Below, one piece after another: positions 23,426 through 35,122 of a stretch of 64,000 nucleotides of DNA (position 1 is its first letter; each line of letters opens with the position of its first letter). This DNA comes from Coprinellus micaceus (lineage: Eukaryota; Basidiomycota; Agaricomycetes; Agaricales; Psathyrellaceae). Below the pieces are notes generated by a model. That model had not been told where the DNA came from and did not search any database. It worked only from the letters and a program-made list of their open reading frames with translations. The DNA lies in the NCBI GenBank assembly GCA_951394405.1, contig OX596335.1, forward strand, positions 3,658,001-3,722,000. The letters run 5' to 3'. The position numbers were made by a program, and so were the translations under genes.

Positions 23426-24960
23426 ATGACCTCGCCCATTGATAACGCCCCGCCCAGTGCTATTGAATCCAGAGTTACACATGGCGGGCGCGCCAGTCGA
23501 AAGAGGGCACGCGAACCCACCAAAATGGACGACATCTTCGACGAGCCCTTCGATCTCGGCGACGACGGCCGTCCCAAGACTAGAAGGGTCAATCCCCAAA
23601 GGCTTGCCATCCGACTGGGTCCAAACCTTGTCTCCGAGATGGAAGCCTTGATTGTCCCTGGAGCGAAGATGCCCCCCTTTGCTGTCCGAAAGGATTTCCA
23701 GGAGCGCTACTGCGTCGATCGCAGGCATATTTACGATTACTTCCATTCTCGCGGTGAGCCAAATTCATTTATAGCATACAATAAGCTTATTCACATAGCG
23801 TGTATAGGGCTTCGCGTCTCAAAAGAGGATAAACATACCAACCTCGTTCGCGGACGAGCGGCCAAAGCTGCTGCCGCAGCCGCATCGATGGTTGGCACGA
23901 CTAACGTCGCGTCTTCCACCATTTCTTCACAAGTGGGCACAAAATGTATGCACGTCTCCTTGGTCCTGACTCTATTGCTGCACAGGCCTCTGCCCCGTTG
24001 GTTGTACCTCTGAAGGCAGTTGTGGACGGGCTGCTTCAGAAGCCTGCTGTAGCACTGAAACCCATGAAAGCTCCGAAGGTGCCAAGGAAGAAGATGTCTG
24101 AACTCCCTAGGGCTCGGCGCACTTTTCTTGCACCCGCTATTGGCGACACTTCATCTCGCGAAAGTACCCTCTCTCCGATCTCAGAGCCGACGTTCTCCCT
24201 TGGTTCGACTCCCTCCCTAGAAGAAGATTGGATGAGCCAGGGCAGCTCGAGGCACGCCATCCCGGGAGGAAAAACGGTCCCTATCCCGCCTCAACAAGAT
24301 TCCTCCGATCGTGCTTACCTTGGTCCCCAAGGCCAGGTCTTTGAGTTCGTAGCACCCGTACTCGACAACGGTCTCGACCTTCTCCTTGGTGCAGGGTCTC
24401 CTGGCCTTCTAGATTCCGGTTACCTCCCGTTGGTCGAAGGGGAGACAAGTACTCAGGTGGACCCTCCTTCGCTCGACCAAGCAGAACGGACAGCAATGTA
24501 CAACCTTGTTCAAAATTCGCTTCATCCTGGAGCTTCCCTTGGCGACTCTGGCGGCCTCTCTCTCTACGAATCTCACATGAGGGACTGGACCTTTTTCTCC
24601 GGTAGGCTTGCGACGCTCAATACCGCCAACTCCTATTATCGGCCCAGCAGAGACTTCACAGTTAACCCTTACGTTTCGGAGTATTCTTTGCCGTCGATGC
24701 ATACTGGCTCTGGAGAGTTATCGCCAGAATTGTTTGACCTTCGCGGTTGGCTCTCGGAGGATGTGACGCGGGAAGAAGCTCAAACATCGTCCATGACCCG
24801 CCACTCAAACCTTTCTTCGGCTTCCGGCGCTAGCGGAACGCGTTCTGTATATCTCGGAAGGTACGACAGCTACTCTGAACCAGTCCAAATGAGCATCCGG
24901 GAGAACCTGCTGCTTCCCGGCAAACAGGCCAAAATGAGGACCTCGTCTACGAGAGGATGA
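23426..24960 (+). CDS. Homeodomain-like protein with degenerate recognition helix
   Basis: Three exons (introns about 23753-23813 and 23933-23985, checked for phase). After a basic stretch (ASRKRAREPTK) and an acidic one, residues about 70-125 read MPPFAVRKDFQERYCVDRRHIYDYFHSRG across the first intron, continuing LRVSKEDKHTN. This follows the homeodomain pattern, with helix 2 at RKDFQERYCV and helix 3 at RRHIYDYFHSRG. The usual WFxN core is replaced by YFHS, so the invariant Asn that contacts adenine is Ser. The remaining about 350 residues are disordered, with Ser/Pro clusters. DNA binding is therefore uncertain; a nuclear role is inferred from the fold and the basic patches. It may belong to a basidiomycete-specific group. 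Confidence 0.6.
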
Positions 24961-25336
24961 ATTCGGCCGCTACGACTCCTTGGTTCTACAGAATCCGACT
25001 GCGGAGTTCTGTGGAAGATTACTTGCACGATAATACATGTACCGCGACACCCTCTTTCCTCCCGGCGATTTGGACTTCTCTCTTGTATAGGGTTTTGGCA
25101 GCTCGTACTGTTATTGGACTTGACTTTGCACTAGGACACTGCTATCCTCCCTCCCCCTCCCTCCTGCGGTATACCCCACACCACTCGGCGACACCCACAA
25201 GCACTGTAACCTTTGAACTCTCGGTTCTTTCATCGATTCGCTCGTTTTGTAGGCATTCGGGCCGCTCTATACACCCTCGAAGCACGCGATAATAATGTCA
25301 CATAGAATACATACCGACCCCACTAGACAGGGATAA
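24961..25336. other. Convergent 3' regions
   Basis: 376 bp between two stop codons facing each other. No gene seen; a plus frame continues through it but has no coding character. Confidence 0.4.
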
Positions 25337-26484
25337 TTATTGAATAGTATACGACTCCATGCAACCACATGAACAAGATATCACTTTCGACGGGAATCCG
25401 CGCTGGATAAACCGCGAAGAGAGGGTGGGATTTGGTACGAGTTGAGATGTTCGGGGTTGCTGATACGAGTTCATTTTGGATGCTGGCAGATGAGGGATTT
25501 CCCGTCCCTCCAAAACGGGAGAGAACCCATGACACTCCAACGGAAGAGGAGATAGGACCTCAACGGGAGACTGAGGATAAGGACCATTCGAGTGAGCGTA
25601 GGGTGTGCCTGCCGCATGTTTGGTTTGTGAAGTCCGTCTTGACCTGGGCTGTTTCAACACCTCACTCGCTGAAGCTAATTCTGCGAGAGAGATGATTGGA
25701 ATTCGACGGGAAGGCCGAGGTTGATGTAGTTTCAATGGAGGTTGGGGATAAGGTTGCGGGCGCACGCGTATTCGTGGCGAAGTTGATGCAGGGTTGAGAG
25801 CCGACGGTGATATAGTGGTACATGTTGATGCAGAAGACGATGGTTGAGCTGTGTGCGGTGAATACTGGGCGAATGAAGTGCTAGGGGTATCATTAATTGA
25901 TGAGGTTGATGGATATGCATGCTGGGAAGTGGAGGCTGATTGCTGTGAACGTTGAGGGGCGCTGGGCTGGGGGTCTGGAGGGTAGAACTGAGGGTTATTG
26001 GGGAAGAGGGGGGGCATTTCGACGGGGTTGTAGCTTTGCTTCTCCCAGTTGAGCTCGTCAAGGCCGTCGAGACTGCCCTGATCCCGAGAAATCTCTGGGC
26101 TGGACAGGTGACTCTGTAAATGGTGTGAGAAGACGCATTAGGAAAGCATGAAGTAGAACATACCGAGGATGGCGGCCATGTCTCGAGCAGCGGAGAATAC
26201 TGGGTCTTTCCTTCTAACATTTCGTCTCCTAGTGGGACGTTCCAATCGAACACAGGGGTAGGGATCATATGGGAGGAGGAGGCGGAGTGGGGGGTGGCAA
26301 AGTCACAGTCGTAGTCGTAGTCGTAGTCGTATGTCAAGTCGGGGACATCAGAGGTCATGATATCAGCATAGCGTCTTGGAGGAACGTCCGTTTGGATTGA
26401 TATCGCTTCTGACGCGGAGCCCGGGTTTTGTATGGTATTGACAGGGTTCGACATGGACATAGACGGAGCATTGAATTGCGGCAT
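25337..26484 (-). CDS. Ser/Pro/Gln-rich hypothetical protein
   Basis: Two coding exons. The first starts MPQFNAPSMSMSNPVNTIQ and includes a DYDYDYDCD run and WPPSS. After an intron at about 26116-26166 it continues SHLSSPEISRDQGSLDGLDELNWEK and then a long disordered Pro/Ser/Gln region ending SCGCMESYTIQ. No domain is recognised; the composition suits a transcriptional regulator or scaffold, but this is only inference. Start at 26484 is chosen because a TATA box at 26775-26781 and a probable 5'-UTR intron (about 26495-26574) leave no earlier ATG in the spliced leader. Confidence 0.6.
26308..26331. repeat. Short hexanucleotide repeat (TCGTAG)n
   Basis: About four tandem copies inside the coding exon. 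On the minus strand they encode alternating Tyr and Asp residues, so length changes of whole units would keep the frame. Confidence 0.8.
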
Positions 26485-26774
26485 TGGTAATCGACTGTAA
26501 AACATTCCAAAGGTCAGAAACAGAAAGGTGGGGCGATGTATCATCCCGATTGATATGCGAACTTGACGACTCACCTCAACGACCCGCTCCTCCTGCAGGG
26601 TCCAAATAGATTACCAGGAGACAGGGGCACTGCCAATGAACCAGCCGCTGAGAAGGGCAATTGAGACTGGCGTCAGGCTGTGACAGATGCTGGGAGAAGA
26701 TCGGAAATGGGGGGTAAGCGACCGCAGGGGGTGGAAATGGGAAGCAGGGCCATGGCGTGGATTGGCAACCAGGG

Positions 26775-26781
26775 TTTTATA
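26775..26781 (-). promoter_or_regulatory. TATA box for the Ser/Pro-rich gene
   Basis: Reads TATAAAA on the minus strand about 290 nt before the chosen ATG. The distance is filled by a leader exon and a likely intron. Confidence 0.45.
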
Positions 26782-26799
26782 TCGCTCCGGAGACATGAA

Positions 26800-27605
26800 G
26801 CGCTCGACCCTTCGTGGAGCTATTGCCCCCTTTGTTGTCCAGCCACCCGCACATGTGTTATGAACACCTCGAATGCGAGCTTTAAATGTCACCGCATGCG
26901 AAAGAATAGAAGATGGAAATCAGGGACACGCTCCCCTTCTCAATTACTCCCGCTTTGGAAACGAAGAGAAATTGTGCACAAAGGCCAAGGTTAGCTTCGA
27001 GAGCCGTGCTAGACCGATTGAGTCAGGCGCTAGGCGTCGCAGCCCACTGGAATAAGTGCTGTGGGCCCAACACGCCTTCGCCAAAAGTTACTTCGACATC
27101 CCCCTTATCCGGTAAATCAGCATAGAATCTAAGGAGGGAACGGTAAAAGTCGTACCCATCGGAGCCAGAAACGCCACTTGCGCTGCCGTATTCAGTGGGT
27201 TCCAAGACGAAATGCACAGGAAACGCGGCAACAGATTACCTTGCTGTGACTAAACGGGAAGCCTCACCGTGCTGAAGACACGAAAGAACCTTATCCTTTC
27301 CCTTGGTACCCTGCGTAACACAAGGATTGGAGGTGACACGTTTTGCCGCCCACTGACATCTACCACCGAACCCCGTCGATTCCGACGAAGGGCTGCGTAA
27401 CCGAGTTTTCTTCGGTAAGCGTAAGTCGAACGATTCCCGAGCCTAGATGGGATGGTACTGCAAGAACATTAACAGCTATTCAGCTAAAATGGGTGCCGCA
27501 GAGATGCTGATATGATAGAAGATCGCAGTGGGGGATTTGAAGGCCTAAGAATTGCAGACCAGCAACTGCTGATATGTTCTGCATCTCTCGTTGAGTGGCT
27601 GTCGT
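26800..27605. other. Intergenic sequence with a weak open frame
   Basis: A minus-strand frame (27023-27217 and slightly upstream) reads HFVLEPTEYGSASG and DGYDFYRSLLRFYADL, which looks protein-like. It has no clear start or splice partner, so no gene is called. Confidence 0.3.
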
Positions 27606-27923
27606 CTAGGATCTGAAGGGGAATAGTCGGCCGTGGTTCCACGGGCCTGACGGACGGAATGCTGGGCGAAACTGCTCCGGAGAAGCCCCATAGGGTGAAA
27701 GGATGGTGAGCGCTTGTGACTGAGAGGCCATTCCATATGTGGTGATGCTATCAACGAAGTCAACACGGTCATTGCTGCGCGTGCGCCACTCCAACGATGC
27801 TCCCAACCTGGAGTCTGCACCCGCATGCACGGAAGCGCAAGATGCGATTATGGGCTCAACGGTAAGATATTAAGAATCGCCATGTTAAGGTTACATACAC
27901 AGAGCGGCAAAGGCTAATTTCAT
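27606..27923 (-). CDS. Possible small two-exon protein (doubtful)
   Basis: ATG at 27923 gives MKLAFAAL, then a good donor (GTATGT). An intron of about 80 nt ending at a CAG near 27825 would join it in frame to a 70-residue exon with ordinary composition (VDFVDSITTYGMASQ, FRPSGPWNHGRL). The hydrophobic start is short for a signal peptide. No family is recognised, and it may be chance. Confidence 0.25.
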
Positions 27924-28066
27924 ACAGACGGGGAACGATGTCAGTGCAAAATGGCACCGGAGATAGAAGTACAGACCCCACAGTCGGTATTGGACAGGAA
28001 GTTCCATAGGAGAAAAGGACGCCGACGCGCTGACTCCAGCAGCTCTATACACCTCGACTCCTGAGC

Positions 28067-30490
28067 CTAGTCCGAATCGTCATCATTACCGCTAGCACTA
28101 TAACTCCCAGGAACATGTCTCCGTCCACGCAGCCCCGGCCTCCTCCTACCAGGTAGAGGAGACTCTCCAGTCTCCTGTTCCTCCTTTTGCACCCAATCTT
28201 CTAGTCTGTACCGCAGTTTTGACAGACCTTTCCATTCATGGCGAGCGATGACAGTCCCTCCGGTTTGGCTGGACCACGCGGCGCTCATGATGACAGGTTC
28301 CTGTGATAAAGTAATATTAGCTTCTGTGGTGTGGAACTCGTTGGGAAAAACAATCAAGACGTGAGGATGCGTACCTGGGTGTGCCAGCTAACGTCTCGTA
28401 CGCATGTGGATTCGCCCCTGGAAATTTCCCTCGGTTCCTGATCAGAGGGCCCAAAAGATGAGGGCAATGTCCTTGACCGGTCTAGGACCTGAACGACGCG
28501 CCCATCAAGTGACCATACCTTCGGGAGACAAGAATGAGGGTTAGGGTGAATGAATGAAGGGTGCCTTCCCAGTGAAAGGGGACAAATCACGACGCACATG
28601 TACTTTGCCATCTGCAGAGCCCGAATAAATGTATTGCCCACCAGTCGTCTCGAAGGGACTGAAGTGGCAACGAATCAACGTGCGCAGAACACTGTGGCCT
28701 CGATAAGTCATGACGCTGCAGTCCTGTGGATGAGACGCGTATTGAGGCTTTGGGTAGGTCGAGCGTCTGAACGGTAGGTGTAAGTAAGGGCAAGTCGCCG
28801 CGGTGGAGGAGCCTACCTGTAGTCGAAATTGCTCACCCCATAATGCCGATCCTTCACTGACTCAAACTCCTCGTTACTGCGCATCATACGCAAGTCCCAA
28901 AGCCGTAGTGCTTGATCCTTGCCATTCGAAATTACATATCGTCCGTCTCCTTTGGCCGAGACATATGTAATCCCTTCTGTGTGCCCGATGAGCACCCCAG
29001 ACGGTTTCTGGGAAACGCCCAAGGATCGCCGATCCCTTGAATGGCGTTAGATCTAAACAACGCACCGCACGAAGGAATGCACGCACCAGACCTTCAAAAA
29101 CGTGTCGTCTGACGCACTAATTAAAACGTTTCCAGACCCTGTGTCTGCCCAACAGCAACTATTCACATCATCTTCATGCGCGGGGATCCTGACCGTCCGC
29201 CTGTCCGCGAGGAGGTCATACACTGGAGTTCAAAATAAGATTGTGCTCGTGGAGCAAACGAGTCACACACACACCAAAAATATTTCCGGAGCCTCCTGCA
29301 ACGACCTCATGCCCGTCGGCTGAGAAGCGACAACTCCAAATTCCAAATTGATCCAGGTAAGTGTAGGGTCCCCGTCTTTCAGCAAAATGAATGGGGATCT
29401 GCTCGGTTGAACCCTCGGGAGATGTGTTTGTCATGTAAACGGTGGACATCTACAGGGCGGTAAGATCACGCGTCTGAACGCATCTGACGAGACTCACGAT
29501 CGAGGAATAAATAATTCTAGTGCGGGTTAATGACCGTCGCTTTGGGAAGGAGGAAGATACGTACCTCGTATTGTCGGGGGACAGATTCGCGTCCGTGATA
29601 GTCCAGTTTCCAGCTTGCCCAACGATCTCCTTGCGAAGGGGGAGGGATGTCGCTAAGCCATCTCTCACCATGGAGCGGCGGGCGCTGTACATGCCCTGAG
29701 AGCGTTGGGACGGGTTAGACGAGACTTGGCTGAATGGTTGCGGAGGCTTCGTCATATCGAATATATGCAACCTGAAGTCTGTGCGAGAGTCAGGCCCCGG
29801 GCCCTGGTCGGTCCAACCGAACGTACCTTGAGCACATGTGTAATAAAAGGATGAATCATCTGAGAATTGTGCCGTATATATATTATGGTCGTAGGTTGCG
29901 ACCGTCGTTCCGTTCGTATTGGGAACGAGGTTCTGCACGGCAAGTTAGATAAGGCCACGAAACGGTGAAATAACACACTGTCGTGGTCTCCTCGGTCGGA
30001 ACGTATGTTGAAGAGGGCCTGCTCGCTGCATTCAAGATAGCCTTCACAGTGTTCGCGTTATTGGGCCAGGCCCGATGTTTCGGACCGATGTACCCAAATT
30101 CACCACTGTTCAATAGCTTCAACCCAGCTTCTTGCGCCTCGATGGCCACAGGTGGTACCCAAGATTGAGTTCTGGTGGGGTGGAACCAGCCGTCTTGGTC
30201 GTCATCGTCTTGTTCAGGGTCGTAATCTTCGTCGTCTTCATCAAGGTCATCGGCAGTCCCTGACCTCCCAGTTGCTACAGCGGCGAGAAACGCTCGAAGA
30301 ACATCTGGGGTGACTCCAGAGAGGTCTAAGCTTCCATGCCCACCACTTCCCGTGTCCCCTGAAGAGTTCCCCTGGAACAAAGCTACGATGGGGTTCAGCT
30401 AGGGCCTGGCGGTAAGCAACCTGAGTGCGCACCGTTGATGATGCGCTGTGCAGTGCTCCTAGCCTCTCCGGGGTCCTCGTTGTTGCTCAT
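28067..30490 (-). CDS. WD40 protein DCAF11 (WDR23) homologue, CUL4-DDB1 substrate receptor
   Basis: About ten exons. Starts MSNNEDPGEARSTAQRIING. An acidic region (DDLDEDDEDYDPEQDDDD) comes next, then SGEFGYIGPKHRAWPNN. The WD40 part reads YDHNIYTAQFSDDSSFYYT, FGIWSCRFSADGHEVVAGGSG, YDLLADRRTVRIPAHEDDVN and GVLIGHTEGITYVSAKGDGRYVISN. It continues with KDQALRLWDLR and QYIYSGSADGKVHVWSLDGR. This order and the GHTEGIT/SKGDGRY blocks are those of DCAF11/LEC14B. In animals it recruits substrates, notably Nrf-type factors, to the CUL4-DDB1 ubiquitin ligase; the fungal substrate is unknown. The C-terminal tail is basic then acidic (NDDDSD). Confidence 0.9.
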
Positions 30491-30818
30491 GTCGCATCCA
30501 AGCGATGAGCTCGAGCTCGAGATGAGGGTTGGGAGATAACGGCGGACGACATGGAATTGCGTATGTCTTCGTTCGGCATCCCTCTCTGGCTCACTCAGCA
30601 GCTCGCAGAATAGCCGCCGATGATCCCATCAATTCCATGTGACGGCCTAACCCTAACCCCAGCGGGCTCGCGGAAACGGACTCTGCGAGAAACAAACAGC
30701 TTTGCCTTCTGCCATCTCCATTGCCTCGAACCCTCTCGCCACCGCGCCCATATTCACTAGTATATCTACCAGGGCAGTACAGGACGTCGTAGCGAAAGCG
30801 AAATCTCTAAACGCGATC
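30491..30818. promoter_or_regulatory. Divergent promoter region, DCAF11 and TBL1
   Basis: 328 bp between start codons of two WD40 genes on opposite strands. A GAGCTCGAGCTCGAG run lies near 30508. No TATA box is clear. Confidence 0.4.
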
Positions 30819-33103
30819 ATGACAGCGGGCGCCCCATTGCGCATAACTGCAGATGAGCTCAACTGCCTCATCTACTCGTACTTCCAGGACTCTGGTATAA
30901 CCGTCGCAATTTATGCTTTGTCCATAGCTGAAACTAATATCTAGGCCTGGTACACTCTGCTTTCACCATTCTCAATGAGGGGCATATCCAGAATTCCCCA
31001 TACCTCGCCAAACACATTCCACGCGGCGAGCTCATTGATCTGCTCGGGAAGGCTTTGTTGTATCTCGAAGTCGAGGCGCACTGGCGTCCCGACGCCATTA
31101 CTACCGATTGTCAAGTCGGATTCTCTCTCCTTGAACCGCACATCTGCTCTTCAGATGCCACCATGAAGCCACCGGTTCCCTCTTCGTCTACCAACACTGC
31201 GCCGCTCTCGTCAATGCCACAACCGCAACCATTACGCCCAATACCGCCACCCTCGGCCTCTGCGAAGGTCTCGTCTAGCTCAATTAAGTCTGGCTCATTT
31301 GTATCTCAAAATCAAGCATCTCAAGTACCCCCCGTGGAAGCCGGTAACAAGCGTAAATCGTCCCCTGTGGCTGTTGACGTTCCAACTGAGAAACGGCAAA
31401 AGACCGAGCCTCAAGCTTCCACATCTCAAAGTCTGCTAGGTCCGTAGAATGGGCTACACCTTCTGTTTTGTTTCCGACACCATTCGTAGGGAGAAATGGT
31501 CAGGCGTCAAGGCCCAAGCCGGCAAAGGAGAGCAAGAAGACCCGCGCTCAAGGACCGGGTGACGACGAAACAGATCCACGATCAATACGCATGCTATCTG
31601 GACACAACACTGAGGTACGTGTTGGCTCCAAGTTATCCGCCTGGGCGCTCTTTAATCAAGCCTGAAGGTGTTTGTCTGCGCATGGAATCCTGCATCTCCT
31701 GAAATCCTCTCAACTGGGTGCGTATCGTTCCTCACTATCTTAATTTGTATTGATTAAACTCGTGTCCTTAGGGCCAAAGACTCCGAAGTTATTCTCTGGG
31801 ATTTAGCGAAGAAGGCAACCAGTCCAAATGAGTTCGTCACAGAAGGACACATGCTCGCATCGTTGGGCAAGTTATCACAAGCTGGACAACAGGGCGATCT
31901 GACGTCTTTGCATTGGAGCCACGACGGTCAATTACTTGCAATTGGGTCTTATGATTCAGTACTGCGCGTCGCGACGAAGAAGGGAACGATACACATGACG
32001 TCCAACCTGCACGAGGTATGTGTTTTTCTTGATCTCATGAGCTGGGGTGAACGAACCTTTTTCTTCCTTATTCGAGAAGGGTCCTATCTTTGCGACACGG
32101 TTTTCCAGGAAGGGGCGAATGCTTTTGACCGCAAGTTTGGACGGAACGGCATGTGTTTGGGATGTGGCCAACAAAAAGCTACATCGGCAGTACCGTTCCC
32201 ATAAAGGTAAGCTGAAAGCGCAGCTACCTGAGGGGAGTCTAACCAGGGTTGGTGTTCTCAGATTCATGTCTGGATGTCGACTGGATCAACGACAAGATCT
32301 TTGCAAGCACAGGCGCGGACAGACGGGTGCTGATTATGCACATCGACCAAGATGAACCTATCAAAATCTTAGAGTATGTGGCCACGAGTGCATCCACTGA
32401 TGTTCGCACTCATACCTATCAACAGAGGGCACGAAGAAGAAGTGAACCAAATTCGCGTCAATTCAGCTGGTACCCGAATCGCATCGTGTTCGGATGACGG
32501 AACCTCGCGTATATGGAGAACAGACAACGTCTTCGCAGAACCAGAAGGAATACCGGGGCTCTCGAATTCGACACCAGACACTGCTGTCGTTCTCCAAGGA
32601 CATTCAGAGCCCGTGAGCGCTGTCGCCTGGTGTCCAACCGCAGTCCTTTGGAATGGCCATGAAATCCTCGCAACGTGGCACATCTCACTTCCTTGCTCGT
32701 AACTCTTCTGACCTGATATTTTATTCAGCGCTTCATTCGACAAGACCGCCAGACTATGGGACTCGGTGACGGGAGACTGTTTGGCGACGTTCACGGACCA
32801 CTTCAGACCAGTGTATACTCTAACATTCTGCCCCGACGGCCGATTCGTTGCGACCGGCGGAGGCGACGGATGGCTATACGTTTATAGCACCACGGTACGT
32901 TTGAGTTTTGAGCCTCTTGACTGGGTTTGCTCAATCACATCCAGACACACAAATTGGTGTGGTCATGGTTCGCCGGCGCCGACCGGCCTGGTGTATTCGA
33001 AGTCGACTGGCAAATGAAGGACGGTTTCAACCGTATATCACTAGCCCTCGAGGCAAGGAAGGTGATGGTCTTGGATTGCATGAAGATTCCCGCCCTCCAG
33101 TAA
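30819..33103 (+). CDS. TBL1/SIF2-type LisH-WD40 corepressor subunit
   Basis: About nine exons. A LisH motif opens the protein: ITADELNCLIYSYFQDSG joined to LVHSAFTILNE. A linker with the bipartite basic patch KRKSS and EKRQK (likely nuclear signal) follows. The WD40 repeats run through RMLSGHNTEVFVCAWNP, DSEVILWDL and TSLHWSHDGQLLAIGSYD. They continue with FATRFSRKGRMLLTASLDG, CLDVDWINDKIFASTGAD, HEEEVNQIRVNSAGTRIASCSDDG and ASFDKTARLWDSVTG. The last are RPVYTLTFCPDGRFVATGGGDGW and a short final exon ending KIPALQ. Yeast Sif2 is in the Set3C histone deacetylase complex; animal TBL1 is in NCoR/SMRT. A nuclear corepressor role is inferred. Confidence 0.93.
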
Positions 33104-33430
33104 TACCCACCCTGTAATTGGCGCACAGTTGCACACGCATTACATTCGGCCGCCCATGTAGCATATTTCTTAGCTGTCGCTCACCTGCCCCCACCCACCG
33201 CTGTATTACGCATTTTTCTGGATAATATCTGACATATTGTTTTCCATTGAGCCGTGGGCGCTTGTAAAGCAAGCCGAGAGGCAGAGAGAGTGAACACTAC
33301 GCGGCGAGTCAGGGTTCCCACGGGCGGACATGACGTCGAGCCACGGCATGGATTGGCATTATTCATAAGACGCCGGCTCTCCCCTCGGTCAATCATTCAC
33401 TTTTCTTCCATCCTCCCATCTTCTTTGACG
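33104..33430. other. Intergenic, promoter of the Bax-inhibitor family gene
   Basis: 327 bp between two genes on the same strand. Nothing coding; an AT-rich patch near 33360 could be the core promoter. Confidence 0.4.
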
Positions 33431-34739
33431 ATGCAGCGTCTACCGCTGACAACGTTCAGATCGGTGCTGTCGGCGGCGGCGGCGGCGAGTAGCAGTGCGC
33501 TCAGGGCGCCTACAAGCCGGAGTCTCGCGTTGACGCGGCCAATCGCGACACGGAACTATGGGACCATCCCTCACCGGGGCAAGGGGGTATTGGACACGTT
33601 GAGGCAGCAGAAGGCGAGGTGGGGGTTGACGTCGGGGGTCTCCCTCAGGGGATTGAGGAGCTACTATACGGAGCCTCCCATCGTGCAGCAGCAGGGGATT
33701 GACTGGAAGAAGATGGCTTGGACAGCGGTACGCTCACTCCACCTCGATTCTGACAAGCGCCTCACAACCTGTGTAGGCCGGCGTTGCCGGAGCAGTGGTA
33801 GCCGTCGAAGCCATATTCAACCGTGATACGAGAACACCGTTGAGCGATGCTGAACGCACCTACCTCAATTCCGCGTTCAAGTACACTGGTGCAGGTCTGG
33901 CTGTGACTGCCATCGCTGCAAGGTCAATGTTCACCCGAGGCTTCACTTTCCGAATCATGTCTGCCAACCCTTGTGAGACCTATATCTCATTGTGCTTATA
34001 CTAGCAGTATTCTAACATGATTCGCAGGGGTCGTACTCGGTGTTAGCCTGGTTGGGTCCATTGGAACGATGATGGGCACCTATTATACCGCTCCGGAGAA
34101 TACATTCCAGAAACACGCATTTTGGCTAGTGAGTCTGCGTGTCTTTCCCTAACCGTATCCTGACGAATGAGAAGGCCTTCAACGCTTGCCAAGCTGCGAC
34201 CTTGAGTCCTATGTTCTTTTTTGCCCCAGCCATCCTCGGACGTGCCGCGCTATACACTGTGGGCTTGGTCGGATCGCTTTCCTACATTGGAGCCACCGCT
34301 ACGTGAGTTGCTTTGTCGCTTTCCACCTAGCACTATATCTGACCCGCCCTACGACAAAGGAACGACCGTTACCTCTTCATGGGAGGTCCCTTGCTTGCTG
34401 GTGTTACTGTTGTTGCGCTTAGCTCCGTGGCTCCGATGATTTTGCCAATGGGTCTCCGTGCCCTTGCAATCAGCGAAGCCATTTCACTCTATGGCGGTCT
34501 TGCCGTCTTCGGTGGATTCGTCCTCTTCGATACCCAGAAGATCCTCAAGCATGCCCGACTTGCTGAGGCTGGCGTCATGAAGCGTGACCCTATAAACGAG
34601 TCAATCAGCCTCGAACTTGATATGATTAACATCTTGTGAGTTTTTACGTGTTGTTTCTGGTTGTTTCTTTCGGCCTGACTTCGACACGTGTAGCGTCCGT
34701 TTGGTTCAGATTTTGGCTGGCCAGCAGAGGCGCAAGTAA
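33431..34739 (+). CDS. Mitochondrial Bax-inhibitor-1 family protein (GHITM/TMBIM5-like)
   Basis: Six exons. The N-terminus MQRLPLTTFRSVLSAAAAAS is Arg/Ser/Ala-rich and suits a mitochondrial targeting sequence. The BI-1 region follows: RTYLNSAFKYTGAGLAVTA, VVLGVSLVGSIGTMMGTYY, FNACQAATLSPMFFF, GLVGSLSYIGATAT, GGPLLAGVTVVALSSVAPM, ISLYGGLAVFGGFVLFDTQK and the signature SISLELDMINIFVRLVQIL. The last exon is short and reached by an intron that splits the Phe codon. Family members are multi-span proteins; TMBIM5 sits in the inner mitochondrial membrane and affects cristae and calcium/proton exchange. Transport activity here is inferred. Confidence 0.93.
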
Positions 34740-35122
34740 AATACCCAGACCATTTAGTTCAATATATTACGCCCCCTGGCGTATTCGCGGGGTGCCTGGT
34801 TTCCCAGTACCTGCCTCAATCACCGTATGTAGCATAGTCAAACACATTTTATTCATCGCCTACACTGAGCCCCGAGTTCTCGCAAGTTCTTTGATGCTGG
34901 TTGTAAGACGGATCTTCATCCGAGCAAGGGGACTGAAGGACGGCGAAGCTCAACTTCGACGCTTGACTTCGAGGAGTATGTACCTTTCATGCTGTCGTAG
35001 CTGACATGCGTTCTATTGTACAATGATAACGGAACAGTCTGAGTCTATGCGGGGAGATGAAGCTGCCGTACGTCGGAAGGTGGGACAACTCGTCTGGTTC
35101 TAACGTCTATCAACAAGGTGAA
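34740..35122. other. Convergent 3' regions
   Basis: About 380 bp between two stop codons facing each other; no gene seen. Confidence 0.4.
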
